Program-made: the position numbers and the translations under genes
Origin: Longispora albida DSM 44784
Lineage (GTDB): Bacteria; Actinomycetota; Actinomycetes; Mycobacteriales; Micromonosporaceae
Direction of reading: 5' to 3'
Assembly (NCBI RefSeq): GCF_000379825.1
Contig: NZ_KB903813.1
Span: 509,333-573,332 of the forward strand
Length of the DNA: 64,000 bases
Shown: one piece after another, positions 35,926 to 44,464 of the stretch
How positions within the stretch are numbered: the stretch's first letter is position 1
Layout: each line of letters opens with the position of its first letter
Notes under the pieces: generated by a model
Told to the model about the DNA's origin: nothing
What the model saw: only the letters and a program-made list of their open reading frames with translations
The model's database searches: none

Positions 35926-36818
35926 GGCTGGTCGACCAGGCGGTGTCCTGGTGGGACAAGTCGGTCGCGTGGGCCCGCCAGGTCAGCTGGTTCGACCACC
36001 TGTGGCGTACCAAGGAGAGGTTCGCCGACGTCCACGCCGGGCGGATGGCGGCTGCCATCTCGTACTACGGATTCTTCGCGACCTTCTCCCTGGCCCTGCT
36101 CGCCTTCTCGATCTTCGGTTTCGTCCTGGACAACCCGGACGTGGTGAAGGCTGTGGAGGAGTGGCTGGCGGAGAATCTGCCCTTCCTGGACGTCGCCAAG
36201 ATCCAGGGCGCGCGGAACACGGTCGGTATCTTCGGCCTGGTCGGCTTCCTGCTCACCGGGATCGGCTGGGTGGAGGCGATGCGCGCCTCGATCCGCGCGG
36301 TGTGGCTGCTCGACCAGAACCCCGGCAACTACTTCATCCGGCGCGGCGTCGACATCGTCGTCCTGATCGGGCTGGGCCTGCTGCTGGCCGCGTCGATCGG
36401 CTTCTCCGTCGGCGCGCAGGCCGGGCTGGCCTGGCTGCGTGACCACGTGACCTTCGGCTGGCTGGCCCCGGTGTTCAGCGGCCTGTCCGTGCTCGTGGCC
36501 GTGGCGATCAACTGGTTCCTGGCCGCGGCGATGCTCACCATGCTGCCCCGGCTCAAGATGCCGCTGGCCCGCTGGCTGCCGGCCGGGCTGGTCGTCGCGG
36601 TCGGGCTGGAGCTGCTGAAGACCGTCGGCCAGTTCTACATCACCCGGGTCGGTGGCAACCCTGCCTACCAGGTCGTGGCCGGTACGGTCGGCCTGCTCGT
36701 CTTCCTGAACCTGTTCAGCCAGCTGCTGCTGTGGGGCTCCACGCTGGCCGCGACGTCCAGCCGTGGCGTGGTCCGTGACCTGGCGGCCGGGCCGGGCCAG
36801 GAGCCGATCGTCGCCTGA
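35922..36818 (+). CDS. YihY/virulence factor BrkB family membrane protein
   Basis: 298 residues from GTG 35922. Soluble basic/aromatic N-terminus, then RMAAAISYYGFFATFSLALLAF, the start of the first helix and a signature of the family, and five more helices. The GNPAYQVVAGTVGLLVFLNLFSQLLLWGS segment near the end is also typical. Despite the old RNase BN name, this family is of unknown membrane function. Coupled to the upstream 2H gene. Confidence 0.9.
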   Translation: MRLVDQAVSWWDKSVAWARQVSWFDHLWRTKERFADVHAGRMAAAISYYGFFATFSLALLAFSIFGFVLDNPDVVKAVEEWLAENLPFLDVAKIQGARNTVGIFGLVGFLLTGIGWVEAMRASIRAVWLLDQNPGNYFIRRGVDIVVLIGLGLLLAASIGFSVGAQAGLAWLRDHVTFGWLAPVFSGLSVLVAVAINWFLAAAMLTMLPRLKMPLARWLPAGLVVAVGLELLKTVGQFYITRVGGNPAYQVVAGTVGLLVFLNLFSQLLLWGSTLAATSSRGVVRDLAAGPGQEPIVA

Positions 36819-36843
36819 TCAGGTGGTACGGAATGATGGCGGC

Positions 36844-37266
36844 ATGGGAGCAATCGTGACGCCTGACCTGGCCGCCGACGCGCCAGAGCTGAACCTGCCG
36901 TGGATTATCACCTTCACCCCGATGGACGAGGAGGAGGTGTGGGAGCCGGTCGTGTGCGGGCCGTACTCCCGTGAGCACGCCCTCGGCCTCGCCAACGCCG
37001 TCGTGACCAGCGAGGAACTGGTGGCCGTCGTCGAGCCGCTCCAGCCGCTGACCGGGGTGGACGCGATCCTCTCCGAGATCACCCAGTCGAAGGACGCCGC
37101 CGAGGCGTACGACTTCGACGACGAGTCCGAAGAGGACGAGGAGGAGGAGCACGAGCACGGCGACGACTGCTACCACGGCGAGATCCTGCCGGCCCCGTCC
37201 ACCGTGCCGACCGAGGCCGAGCTGAAGGCCGGCTTCGCGGCGATCGCTGGCAAGCTCTCTTCCTGA
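36844..37266 (+). CDS. Hypothetical protein with acidic Glu/His-rich linker
   Basis: 140 residues. N-terminal beta-type domain (PWIITFTPMDEEEVWEPVVCGPYSREHALGLA), then an acidic stretch of about 25 residues (about 86-110) ending HEHGDDCYHGE, then a short helical tail. The His/Cys/Asp cluster could bind a metal, but this is a guess. It starts 25 bases after the YihY gene, so it is probably in the trpS-side operon. Confidence 0.65.
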   Translation: MGAIVTPDLAADAPELNLPWIITFTPMDEEEVWEPVVCGPYSREHALGLANAVVTSEELVAVVEPLQPLTGVDAILSEITQSKDAAEAYDFDDESEEDEEEEHEHGDDCYHGEILPAPSTVPTEAELKAGFAAIAGKLSS

Positions 37267-37324
37267 CAACCGTTCCGACGGGGTGTCGGGAAACCGAACT
37301 TCGACGGTGCGTAGAATCCCGGCC

Positions 37325-37555
37325 GTGATGTTGTCGCGCCGCTGGTCGGCCTTCCTGATCCTGGTCGCGGCGTGGAGCTGGCTGATCTGGCCACGGTTCG
37401 CGCTGGCCATCTGGCGCGACGACCGGGCGTGGGACGGCGACACGCCGACGTCCTTCCTCTGGGTGCACGCGCTGCTGATCGGGGCCTCGCTCGCGATCGG
37501 GACGGCGGTCGGCGTGCTCGGGGTGCTGGGCTGGCGCCGGGCCCGGGCGCGTTAG
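37325..37555 (+). CDS. SCO4848-family small membrane protein
   Basis: 76 residues from GTG 37325 (ATG 37328 is one codon later). Two helices (about 7-28 and 46-68). The pattern WSWLIWPRFALAIWRDDRAW then PTSFLWVHALLIGASLAIGTAVGVLGWR is that of the Streptomyces SCO4848 family, as I recall it. Function is unknown. Confidence 0.75.
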   Translation: MMLSRRWSAFLILVAAWSWLIWPRFALAIWRDDRAWDGDTPTSFLWVHALLIGASLAIGTAVGVLGVLGWRRARAR

Positions 37556-37581
37556 GGCTCAGAGAGTAAAAGGAGTGGGCT

Positions 37582-37923
37582 GTGGAGGCTCTGCGGTTGG
37601 TCCTGCGGTACATCCACCTGGTCGGGTTCGCCCTGCTGCTGGGTGGCTTCGTCGTGCAGTACCTGTCGGCGAAGTTCCGGGTGAACGGCGCGATGCTGGC
37701 CGGTTCCGCGATCCAGGTGGTCACGGGGGTGGTGCTGTCCGCGCCGTTCCCCAAGGACGTCGAGCTCGACCACGCGAAGCTGGCCGTCAAGGGCGTGCTG
37801 GCCGTGCTGATCGCCGGCATGGTGTGGAGCGTGCGGAAGAAGGAGTCGGTGGCTGCCGGGCACTTCATCGCCATCGGCGGCATGACGCTGGTTAACGCTG
37901 CCGTCGCCACCTTCTGGAGATAG
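37582..37923 (+). CDS. Small integral membrane protein, four helices
   Basis: 113 residues from GTG 37582, with AAAGGAG eight bases upstream. Four hydrophobic helices are visible (about 8-26, 36-52, 67-83, 92-110), with short polar loops. The fold resembles small CopD/SirB2-like four-helix proteins of actinobacteria with no known role. It is the last gene before a hairpin and a long non-coding gap. Confidence 0.7.
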   Translation: MEALRLVLRYIHLVGFALLLGGFVVQYLSAKFRVNGAMLAGSAIQVVTGVVLSAPFPKDVELDHAKLAVKGVLAVLIAGMVWSVRKKESVAAGHFIAIGGMTLVNAAVATFWR

Positions 37924-37937
37924 TGTTACTAATCGGG

Positions 37938-37964
37938 CAGCCGTCACGGGTTGCGTGGCGGCTG
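37938..37964 (+). terminator. Hairpin after the small membrane gene
   Basis: CAGCCGTCAC (37938-37947) pairs with GTGGCGGCTG (37955-37964) with one mismatch and a 7-base loop, 14 bases after the stop codon at 37921-37923. Confidence 0.6.
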
Positions 37965-38203
37965 GACCGGATTCCGGTTCCGTGGGGAGACTCCGGGGTT
38001 CGTACGGGTTTTCTCACAGCTTAATGGGTGCTTTTCAGGGCAAAGGCGCCATGATCGCACAGTAAAGTCACAGTTGGTTTACGGCTGAGTAACGGCAGGT
38101 GCACCGCGCTGGCCGCAAGATGCGCTACCGGGCAGTAGAACCCGCTACTCTCCGTCCGTTGAGAACACCGCAGAACGCGGTGCCCTGTGGGAAGGAGACC
38201 GTC
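37965..38203 (+). other. Non-coding leader and promoter region of the nucleoside-importer operon
   Basis: No gene is seen here. The sequence is AT-richer than its surroundings around 38010-38090. Small dyads are CCGGATTCCGG near 37970, AGTAG/CTACT near 38131-38147, and a perfect hairpin CACCGC/GCGGTG at 38166-38182, which ends nine bases before the GAAGGAG ribosome-binding site. I could not fold a known riboswitch from it. Confidence 0.4.
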
Positions 38204-39283
38204 TTGCGCCGAGTGCGTGGGATGAGGATCGTCGCCGTTCTGGCGATCGGTGGACTCGCTCTGTCGGCCGCGGCTTGTGGTGACAAGCCGTCGAGCAACA
38301 ACGGCTCGAGCGGCAACGGTAAGAAGTACAAGGCTTGCATGGTGACCGACGTCGGCGGCATCGACGACAAGTCGTTCAACACCTCTGCCTGGCAGGGTCT
38401 TCAGGACGCGAAGGCCGCCAACGGCAACATCGAGATCAAGTACTCGGCGTCGAAGGCCGAGACCGACTACCAGCCCAACCTGAACGCGCTGGTCACGGAG
38501 AAGTGCGACCTGATCCTCGCGGTCGGTGGCCTGATGACGGACGCGACGAAGGCCGCTGCCGCCGCGAACCCGGCCCAGAAGTTCGCGATCATCGACTCGA
38601 ACATCCCGGCCGCGAACGTGTACTCGATGCAGTTCAACACGGCGCAGGCCGGCTTCCTGGCCGGTTACCTGGCCGCCGGCAGCTCCAAGAGCGGCAAGGT
38701 CGCGACCTGGGGCGGTCTCAAGATCCCGCCGGTGACCATCTTCATGGACGGGTTCGCCGAGGGCGTCGCCCACTACAACAAGGTGAAGAGCAAGACCGTC
38801 GCCGTGCTCGGCTGGGACAACAAGTCCCAGGAGGGCCTGTTCGCCGGCAGCTTCACCGACCAGAACAAGGGCAAGCAGCTCGCCGAGCAGCTCGTCGCGC
38901 AGGGCGCTGACGTGATCATGCCGGTCGCCGGTGGCGCCGGTCTCGGTACCGCCTCTGCCGCCCAGGCTTCCGGTGGCAAGACCTCGGTCATCTGGGTCGA
39001 CGCTGACGGCTGCAAGTCCGCCGCGCAGTACTGCGACGTCTTCATGACCACGGTCGTGAAGAACATCGCGGGTGCCGTGAAGGACGCCGTGGTCGCCGGT
39101 GCCGACGGCAAGGCTCTCACCGGTGCCTTCACCGGCGTGCTGGGCAACAACGGCGTCTCGCTGGCCCCGTACAACAAGTTCGACAGCAAGGTCCCGGCCG
39201 AGCTGAAGACCGAGATCGACGCCCTGAAGAAGGACATCGTCGACGGCAAGATCAAGATCGAGTCCCCGGCTCAGCCGAAGTAA
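38204..39283 (+). CDS. BMP-family nucleoside-binding lipoprotein
   Basis: 359 residues from TTG 38204, six bases after GAAGGAG; ATG 38222 is the alternative. Signal with lipobox SAAAC, then the BMP/Med fold: CMVTDVGGIDDKSFNTSAWQG, a DLILAVGG strand, GFLAGYLAAG and VLGWDN. Related receptors (PnrA, BmpA, TmpC) bind purine or pyrimidine nucleosides. It heads the ATPase and two-permease operon, and nucleoside-salvage genes follow 3-8 kb downstream, which supports a nucleoside ligand. Confidence 0.92.
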   Translation: MRRVRGMRIVAVLAIGGLALSAAACGDKPSSNNGSSGNGKKYKACMVTDVGGIDDKSFNTSAWQGLQDAKAANGNIEIKYSASKAETDYQPNLNALVTEKCDLILAVGGLMTDATKAAAAANPAQKFAIIDSNIPAANVYSMQFNTAQAGFLAGYLAAGSSKSGKVATWGGLKIPPVTIFMDGFAEGVAHYNKVKSKTVAVLGWDNKSQEGLFAGSFTDQNKGKQLAEQLVAQGADVIMPVAGGAGLGTASAAQASGGKTSVIWVDADGCKSAAQYCDVFMTTVVKNIAGAVKDAVVAGADGKALTGAFTGVLGNNGVSLAPYNKFDSKVPAELKTEIDALKKDIVDGKIKIESPAQPK

Positions 39284-39364
39284 TACCCGGCTGGCCGGCG
39301 GTCATACGAGAATGAGCATTACCGGGGGGCATCGGGGACAACCCGGTGCCCCCCACTCGGGTGC

Positions 39365-39438
39365 CTGCCCGGGAAACCGGGCCCGTGCCCGGGACAGTGG
39401 TACGGCGGTGCCCGGACGGGGTACGGCAGTGCCCGGGA
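39365..39438 (+). repeat. Four imperfect about 21-bp repeats between the receptor and ATPase genes
   Basis: The core TGCCCGGGA, or a one-base variant, starts near 39365, 39385, 39408 and 39429. The last two units share GTACGGC(G/A)GTGCCCGG. The repeats are GC-rich with CCCGGG palindromes and fill the 190-base gap. They could slow transcription or stabilise receptor mRNA relative to the rest of the operon. Confidence 0.6.
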
Positions 39439-39474
39439 AAGCAGGACAGCAGTCCGGCTGTGGCGAGGAGGACG

Positions 39475-40977
39475 ATGAAACTCGAACTGCGCGGCATCAC
39501 CAAACGCTTCGGTGACCTGGTCGCCAACGACCACATCGACCTCGTCGTCGAGCCGGGCGAGATCCACGCGCTGCTCGGCGAGAACGGGGCCGGCAAGTCC
39601 ACCCTGATGAACGTCCTCTATGGCCTGCTGCGCCCGGACGAGGGCGAGATCCTGGTGAACGACGTTCCCCAGACCTTCCGCTCGCCGGGTGACGCCATCT
39701 CCGCCGGGATCGGCATGGTGCACCAGCACTTCATGCTCGTGCCGGTCTTCACCGTCGCCGAGAACATCATGCTCGGCGCGGAGGACACGAAGCTCGGCGT
39801 GCTCGACAAGAAGAAGGCCAGCGCGCACATCACCGAGGTGTCGCAGACGTACGGCCTGCCGGTCGACCCGGAAGCCGTCGTCGAGACCCTGCCGGTCGGC
39901 GTGCAGCAGCGGGTCGAGATCGTGAAGGCGCTGACCCGCGAGGTCGACCTCCTGATCCTCGACGAGCCGACGGCCGTCCTCACGCCACAGGAGACGGACG
40001 AGCTGCTGGAGGTGCTCCGGGGGCTCAAGGCGGCCGGCAAGTCCATCGTGCTGATCACGCACAAGCTCCGCGAGGTCAAGGCGATCGCTGACAAGATCAC
40101 GGTTATCCGGCGTGGCAAGGTCGTCGGCACCGCCGACCCGGGCGAGTCCGAGGACGAGCTGGCGGCCATGATGGTCGGCCGGCACGTGCAGCTCGTCGTC
40201 GACAAGTCGGCGGCGGAGCCCGGCGCTCCGGTACTCACCGTCAAGGACCTCTCCGTCGTCGACGACCGCGGTCACAGGGCCGTCACCGACATCGACCTGG
40301 AGGTCCGGGCCGGCGAGGTGCTCGGCGTGGCCGGCGTGCAGGGCAACGGGCAGACCGAGCTGATCGAGGCCATCATGGGCCTCCGCCCGGCCGTGTCCGG
40401 CTCGGTGCTGCTCGGCGGCGCTGAGCTGCGCGGGCGCACCACGCGGCAGGTGCTCGACGCCGGCGTGGGATACGTGCCGGAGGACCGGAGTACCGACGGG
40501 CTCGTCAAGGAGTTCACCGTCGCGGAGAACCTGGTTCTCGACCTCTACAAGAGCGAGCCGTTCGGCTCGAAGCTCGTGTACCGGCCGGAAGCCGTCGCCC
40601 GTAACGCGAAGGACCGGATCGAGGAGTTCGACGTCCGTACCCAGTCGGCGGACGCGCCGGTCGGCTCGCTCTCCGGCGGTAACCAGCAGAAGGTGATCGT
40701 GGCCAGGGAGATGTCCCGGCCGCTCAAGCTGCTGATCGCCTCGCAGCCGGCCCGTGGCGTGGACGTGGGCTCGATCGAGTTCATCCACAAGCGGATCATC
40801 CGCGAGCGCGACCAGGGCGGGGCGGTGCTGCTGGTCTCGACGGAACTCGACGAGATCCTGGCGCTCGCCGACCGGATCGCCGTGATGTACCGCGGCGAGA
40901 TCATTGCGACCCTGCCCGCCGCCGGGGCCACCTCGGAGAAGCTGGGCCTGCTGATGGCTGGAGTGACTGGTGACTGA
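39475..40977 (+). CDS. Nucleoside ABC importer ATPase with two tandem ABC domains
   Basis: 500 residues. First domain: Walker A GENGAGKST, signature LPVGVQQRVEI, Walker B LLILDEP. Second domain: degenerate Walker A GVQGNGQTEL and signature LSGGNQQK; its Walker B region reads LLIASQPARGVDVGS. This asymmetry is normal for the sugar/nucleoside (CUT2-like, YufO/NupO) class. Its end overlaps the first permease by eight bases. Confidence 0.94.
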   Translation: MKLELRGITKRFGDLVANDHIDLVVEPGEIHALLGENGAGKSTLMNVLYGLLRPDEGEILVNDVPQTFRSPGDAISAGIGMVHQHFMLVPVFTVAENIMLGAEDTKLGVLDKKKASAHITEVSQTYGLPVDPEAVVETLPVGVQQRVEIVKALTREVDLLILDEPTAVLTPQETDELLEVLRGLKAAGKSIVLITHKLREVKAIADKITVIRRGKVVGTADPGESEDELAAMMVGRHVQLVVDKSAAEPGAPVLTVKDLSVVDDRGHRAVTDIDLEVRAGEVLGVAGVQGNGQTELIEAIMGLRPAVSGSVLLGGAELRGRTTRQVLDAGVGYVPEDRSTDGLVKEFTVAENLVLDLYKSEPFGSKLVYRPEAVARNAKDRIEEFDVRTQSADAPVGSLSGGNQQKVIVAREMSRPLKLLIASQPARGVDVGSIEFIHKRIIRERDQGGAVLLVSTELDEILALADRIAVMYRGEIIATLPAAGATSEKLGLLMAGVTGD

Positions 40978-42241
40978 CGAAGCAAAGCCCCCGGCGGCCG
41001 AGCCCGAGCGGACGGTGCCGCCGGAGAAGGACGTCGCGCCGAGGCCGAACCGGCCGTTCCGGATCTTCATCGAGGAGCTGACGACGGCGAGCACCTTCAT
41101 GGTGACCGTGCTGGCCGTGGTGCTCGCCCTCCTGGTCGGCTCGATCCTCGTCATCATCTCCAACGACTCGGCCCGCGAGGCCTGGGGCTACTTCTTCGCC
41201 GCTCCGCTCGACGCGTTCGAGATGAGCTGGTACGCGGTCCGCGACGCCTACGTCGCCCTCTTCCAGGGCGCGATCTACGACCCGGCCAAGCCGAGCGCGT
41301 GGGGCTCGATCTCCGAGACCCTGACCTACGCGGCCCCGCTCACCTTCACCGGCCTGTCGGTGGCGCTGGCCTTCCGGGCCGGCCTGTTCAACATCGGCGC
41401 GCAGGGCCAGGCGGTGTTCGGCGCGATCTTCGGGGTGCTCGCCGGTTTCCTCCTGCACCTCCCGCCGGTACTCCATATGCTTGTCGCCCTGGTCTGCGCA
41501 CTGATCGGCGGTGCGCTGTGGGGCTTCATCCCCGGCATCCTGAAGGCGAAGACCGGCGCGCACGAGGTCATCACGACCATCATGCTGAACAACATCGCCG
41601 GCATCTTCCTGATCTGGCTGGTCGTGCAGAAGGGTTTCCAGAACCCGGAGCGCACCGACGCGATCAGCAAGAGCGCCGAGGAGAACGCCCGGTTGCCCAG
41701 GCTGCTCGGCTTCCTCGAAGGTGACCTGCGGGTCAACCTGGCGATCGTGCTGGCGGTGCTGGCGGCGGCAGGCGTGTCCTGGCTGCTGAACCGGTCCACG
41801 TTCGGCTTCGAGCTGCGCGCGGTCGGCGGCAACCCGGACGCGGCCAAGACGGCCGGCATGAACGTCGCCATGACGTACGCGCTGGTCATGGCGGTGGCCG
41901 GTGGCCTGGCGGGCCTCGGCGGCGCGTCGATGAGCCTCGGACTGCTGCCCTTCGCCCTGACCCCCGGCGTGATCGCCAACATCGGTTTCGACGGCATCAC
42001 GGTCGCACTGCTCGGCCGGGCCAAGCCGTGGGGTGTGCTGGCCGGCGCGCTGCTGATGGGCGGCCTCCAGGCTGGCGCGGTGAAGATGAACGCTGTCGGC
42101 GGCGTCCCGACCGACATGGTGTACGTGCTCCAGGCCCTGATCGTGATCTTCATCGCGGCTCCGGCGCTGATCAAGACCGTGTTCCGGCTGCGTGACGGCA
42201 AGGCCAGCCGCAGCACCGCGACCCTGGCGAAGGGGTGGTGA
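40970..42241 (+). CDS. Nucleoside ABC importer permease 1
   Basis: 423 residues from GTG 40970. A charged cytoplasmic N-terminus (about 40 residues, Pro/Glu-rich) precedes about nine membrane helices. GLSVALAFRAGLFNIGAQGQ and AHEVITTIMLNNIAG are hallmarks of the BPD_transp_2 permeases of the YufP/NupP type. The stop overlaps the next start (GTGA). Confidence 0.93.
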   Translation: MTDEAKPPAAEPERTVPPEKDVAPRPNRPFRIFIEELTTASTFMVTVLAVVLALLVGSILVIISNDSAREAWGYFFAAPLDAFEMSWYAVRDAYVALFQGAIYDPAKPSAWGSISETLTYAAPLTFTGLSVALAFRAGLFNIGAQGQAVFGAIFGVLAGFLLHLPPVLHMLVALVCALIGGALWGFIPGILKAKTGAHEVITTIMLNNIAGIFLIWLVVQKGFQNPERTDAISKSAEENARLPRLLGFLEGDLRVNLAIVLAVLAAAGVSWLLNRSTFGFELRAVGGNPDAAKTAGMNVAMTYALVMAVAGGLAGLGGASMSLGLLPFALTPGVIANIGFDGITVALLGRAKPWGVLAGALLMGGLQAGAVKMNAVGGVPTDMVYVLQALIVIFIAAPALIKTVFRLRDGKASRSTATLAKGW

Positions 42242-43482
42242 CGACCGTGGCCCAGTTCTGGAACCGCAACCGGATCGCCGGTGCCGTCTACGTGCTGCTC
42301 GGCCTGCTGGCCGTCCTCTACTTCGGGGTGAGCAACCCGGCGAAGAACGACGTGACGCTGCGGCTCACCGCCGACACGTCCCTCACCTTCGGCGCCCGGC
42401 CAGTGATCATCGTCCTCGGGCTGGTGACGGTCGCGGTGGGCGTGGCGCTCCTGGCCGTGCTGACAGCGCGCAGCCACTTCGCGTGGACGGCAGGGGTGGC
42501 GCTCGGTGCCCTGGTCCTCGCGTTCCTCTTCTGGGGAACGTCGCTGGCCAAGACCCTGCACACCATCCCGGTCGAGGCGCTGCTCTACGGCACCCTGATC
42601 GCCGCCACGCCGCTCATCTTCGGCGCGCTGGCTGGTGTCCTGTGTGAACGCTCCGGCGTCGTCAACATCAACATCGAGGGCCAGCTGCTCGTCGGCGCCT
42701 TCGCCGGCGCGCTGGTCGGCACGATGACGAAGAGCGTGTGGGCCGGCCTGATCGCGGCAGGCGTGTGCGGGGCACTCATGGCGGCGCTGCTCGCGGTGTT
42801 CGCCATCAAGTACCTGGTCGACCAGGTCGTCCTCGGCGTCGTCCTCAACGTGCTCGCCTTCGGTATCACCGGCGTGATCTACGAGCGCCTGATGCAGCCG
42901 AACGCGGCCGAGTACAACAACGCCGGTCAGTTCAAGCCCTGGGAGGTCCCGGGGCTGTCGGACATCCCGCTGCTCGGGCCGGTGCTCTTCCGGCACAACC
43001 TCTTCGTGTACCTCGCCCTCGCCCTCGTAGCCGCCATCACCTTCGCGCTGTTCTACACCCGGTGGGGCCTGCGGACCCGGGCCGTCGGCGAGCACCCGAC
43101 CGCCGCCGACACGCTCGGCATCAAGGTGCGCCTCGTGCGGTACCGCAACACGATCATGGGTGGCTTCGTGGCCGGCCTGGGCGGCGCGATGCTCACCATC
43201 GGAGCCGGCGTCACGTTCAACAAGGAGATGACGGCAGGCAAGGGCTTCATCGCCCTCGCCGCGCTGATCTTCGGCCGGTGGAGCCCGGTCGGCGCGATGC
43301 TGGCGGCGCTGCTGTTCGGCTTCGCCGACGCGATGCAGCAGTTCCTGAGTTCCGTGATCTCGCCGGTGCCGTCCCAGTTCCTCCAGATGGCCCCGTACCT
43401 GGCGACGCTGTTCGCGGTGGCTGGTCTGGTCGGCAAGGTCCGGGCCCCGGCAGCCGACGGAAAACCGTACGTGAAGGGCTGA
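42238..43482 (+). CDS. Nucleoside ABC importer permease 2
   Basis: 414 residues from GTG 42238; the adjoining GTG 42235 is equally possible. About ten to eleven helices. The segment GVLCERSGVVNINIEGQLLVGAF and the cytoplasmic LGIKVRLVRYRNTIMGGFVAGLGGA mark the YufQ/NupQ-type partner permease. With the upstream permease it should form the heterodimeric channel. A strong terminator follows. Confidence 0.93.
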   Translation: MTTVAQFWNRNRIAGAVYVLLGLLAVLYFGVSNPAKNDVTLRLTADTSLTFGARPVIIVLGLVTVAVGVALLAVLTARSHFAWTAGVALGALVLAFLFWGTSLAKTLHTIPVEALLYGTLIAATPLIFGALAGVLCERSGVVNINIEGQLLVGAFAGALVGTMTKSVWAGLIAAGVCGALMAALLAVFAIKYLVDQVVLGVVLNVLAFGITGVIYERLMQPNAAEYNNAGQFKPWEVPGLSDIPLLGPVLFRHNLFVYLALALVAAITFALFYTRWGLRTRAVGEHPTAADTLGIKVRLVRYRNTIMGGFVAGLGGAMLTIGAGVTFNKEMTAGKGFIALAALIFGRWSPVGAMLAALLFGFADAMQQFLSSVISPVPSQFLQMAPYLATLFAVAGLVGKVRAPAADGKPYVKG

Positions 43483-43499
43483 CGCCCGCAGCATGTGCG

Positions 43500-43532
43500 A
43501 AGGCCGCCTGGATCACCTGTCCAGGCGGCCTT
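43500..43532 (+). terminator. Terminator of the nucleoside-importer operon
   Basis: Perfect 12-bp stem (AAGGCCGCCTGG at 43500-43511 with 43521-43532) and a 9-base loop, 17 bases after the stop codon. Confidence 0.88.
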
Positions 43533-43540
43533 GGCTATTT

Positions 43541-43574
43541 CAAGATCAAATTCATCATCTTGTACCCGCGCCAG
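43541..43574 (+). repeat. Post-terminator intergenic repeat, copy 2 (diverged)
   Basis: CAAGATCAAATTCATCATCTTGTACCCGC-type sequence, aligned with copies at 8116-8149 and 59323-59355: AGATCA at the left, TTGTACCCGC at the right. It begins eight bases after the terminator stem of the permease gene. Confidence 0.55.
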
Positions 43575-43652
43575 AGCCCCCGGCCGAGCGCAGCCATCCT
43601 CCGCGTCCCGTGACGCCACGGCAGGCGCACCGGTGATCGTGTCCCAGTTTCG

Positions 43653-43964
43653 TCACCACGCCCAGCCACCGGCCACGAGCGCAGAGGCGACCAGCAACCC
43701 GCACGCGAACGACACCAGGAACGCGGTCGCCGCCCAGCCTGCGAGTGCCCGGATCCGGCGCCAGTACCGGCCGTGACCGGTGCGGTGGCGGACATGTACC
43801 CGCCCTACGTGCATCGCGCAGTTCACGGGTACCCATTGCGCTGATCCCGCGAAGCCCCGTACGAGCGCCTCAGCGGCCTCCGCCGAGGTGTATGTCAGGC
43901 AACCAGCAGCACACAACCGGCAGTTCTCAAACAACGCGCCGGCCGCGGGATGTTGTCCATTCAC
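43653..43964 (-). CDS. Hypothetical small protein with one membrane helix
   Basis: 103 residues from GTG 43964, whose first bases overlap the stop of the upstream small gene (GTGA); GTG 43982 is an in-frame alternative. The N-terminal part has a Cys pair region (CRLCAAGC), then a His/Arg-rich patch (MHVGRVHVRHRTGHGRYWRR) and a C-terminal helix (about residues 80-101). I do not recognise a family. Coupling to the upstream gene supports it as real. Confidence 0.5.
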   Translation of the reverse strand: MNGQHPAAGALFENCRLCAAGCLTYTSAEAAEALVRGFAGSAQWVPVNCAMHVGRVHVRHRTGHGRYWRRIRALAGWAATAFLVSFACGLLVASALVAGGWAW

Positions 43965-44242
43965 GACGGTTCCGGTCCGCACAGCACGTTGAGAAAGTCG
44001 GAGAGCTGTTCCGGGTCGGTTTTCAAGCCCGCTGGCGAGAATTCCAGCACGATCATCAAGACGTCCAGCTCACCGCGCGTGGCGATCAGACGGCACCCGG
44101 CTGGAACGCTGGCTCCGTATCCGAAACCGCCCTCCTCATCAGCGAATATCACGGCACCCACATTGGATGGTGGATACGCGGATACGAACTCTGCGATGTG
44201 GGTGCCCAGGTTGGTGCGCTGTGCCGAAGTCAGGTGGAGCAT
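43961..44242 (-). CDS. Hypothetical small protein, 93 aa
   Basis: ATG 44242 with AAGGGGG about eight bases upstream. The sequence reads as a small alpha/beta domain: an N-terminal helix (SAQRTNLGTHIAEFVSAY), strands NVGAVIFADEEGGFGYG and GELDVLMIVLEF, and a C-terminal helix. Family unknown. It diverges from the TPR regulator gene across a promoter region that holds three phased repeats, so the regulator may control it. Base composition is less GC-rich than its neighbours. Confidence 0.6.
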   Translation of the reverse strand: MLHLTSAQRTNLGTHIAEFVSAYPPSNVGAVIFADEEGGFGYGASVPAGCRLIATRGELDVLMIVLEFSPAGLKTDPEQLSDFLNVLCGPEPS

Positions 44243-44346
44243 GCGAGAGCCCCCTTTTGGAGCAGTGCCGAAACAAGGTGCAGCCCAGTCTCTTTCGCGC
44301 GTGGAGGCGATGACAGGGAAAGTGGGTCCTTGGTGAAGGTGCTGGA

Positions 44347-44372
44347 TTGTGCGCCGTTGTGCAGGGTTGTGC
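44347..44372 (+). promoter_or_regulatory. Three TTGTGC direct repeats at exact 10-bp spacing
   Basis: TTGTGC starts at 44347, 44357 and 44367, one helical turn apart, in the 222-base region between the divergent small gene and the regulator gene. Such phased copies suggest cooperative binding of a regulator on one face of DNA. Confidence 0.6.
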
Positions 44373-44464
44373 GTACGTCCCTTTCGGCGCTGTGTGCCGA
44401 TACGATGACGTCCATCCGGGTTCGCTGCTCCTGCATGCGGCCGTAGGGCGGGGCGGTGAGGACT

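Noticed and set aside
37965-38203. Possible purine or other riboswitch before the nucleoside receptor gene
   Set aside because: I could not draw the conserved junctions of any known class; only small hairpins are present. An Rfam scan that returned a hit would overturn this.
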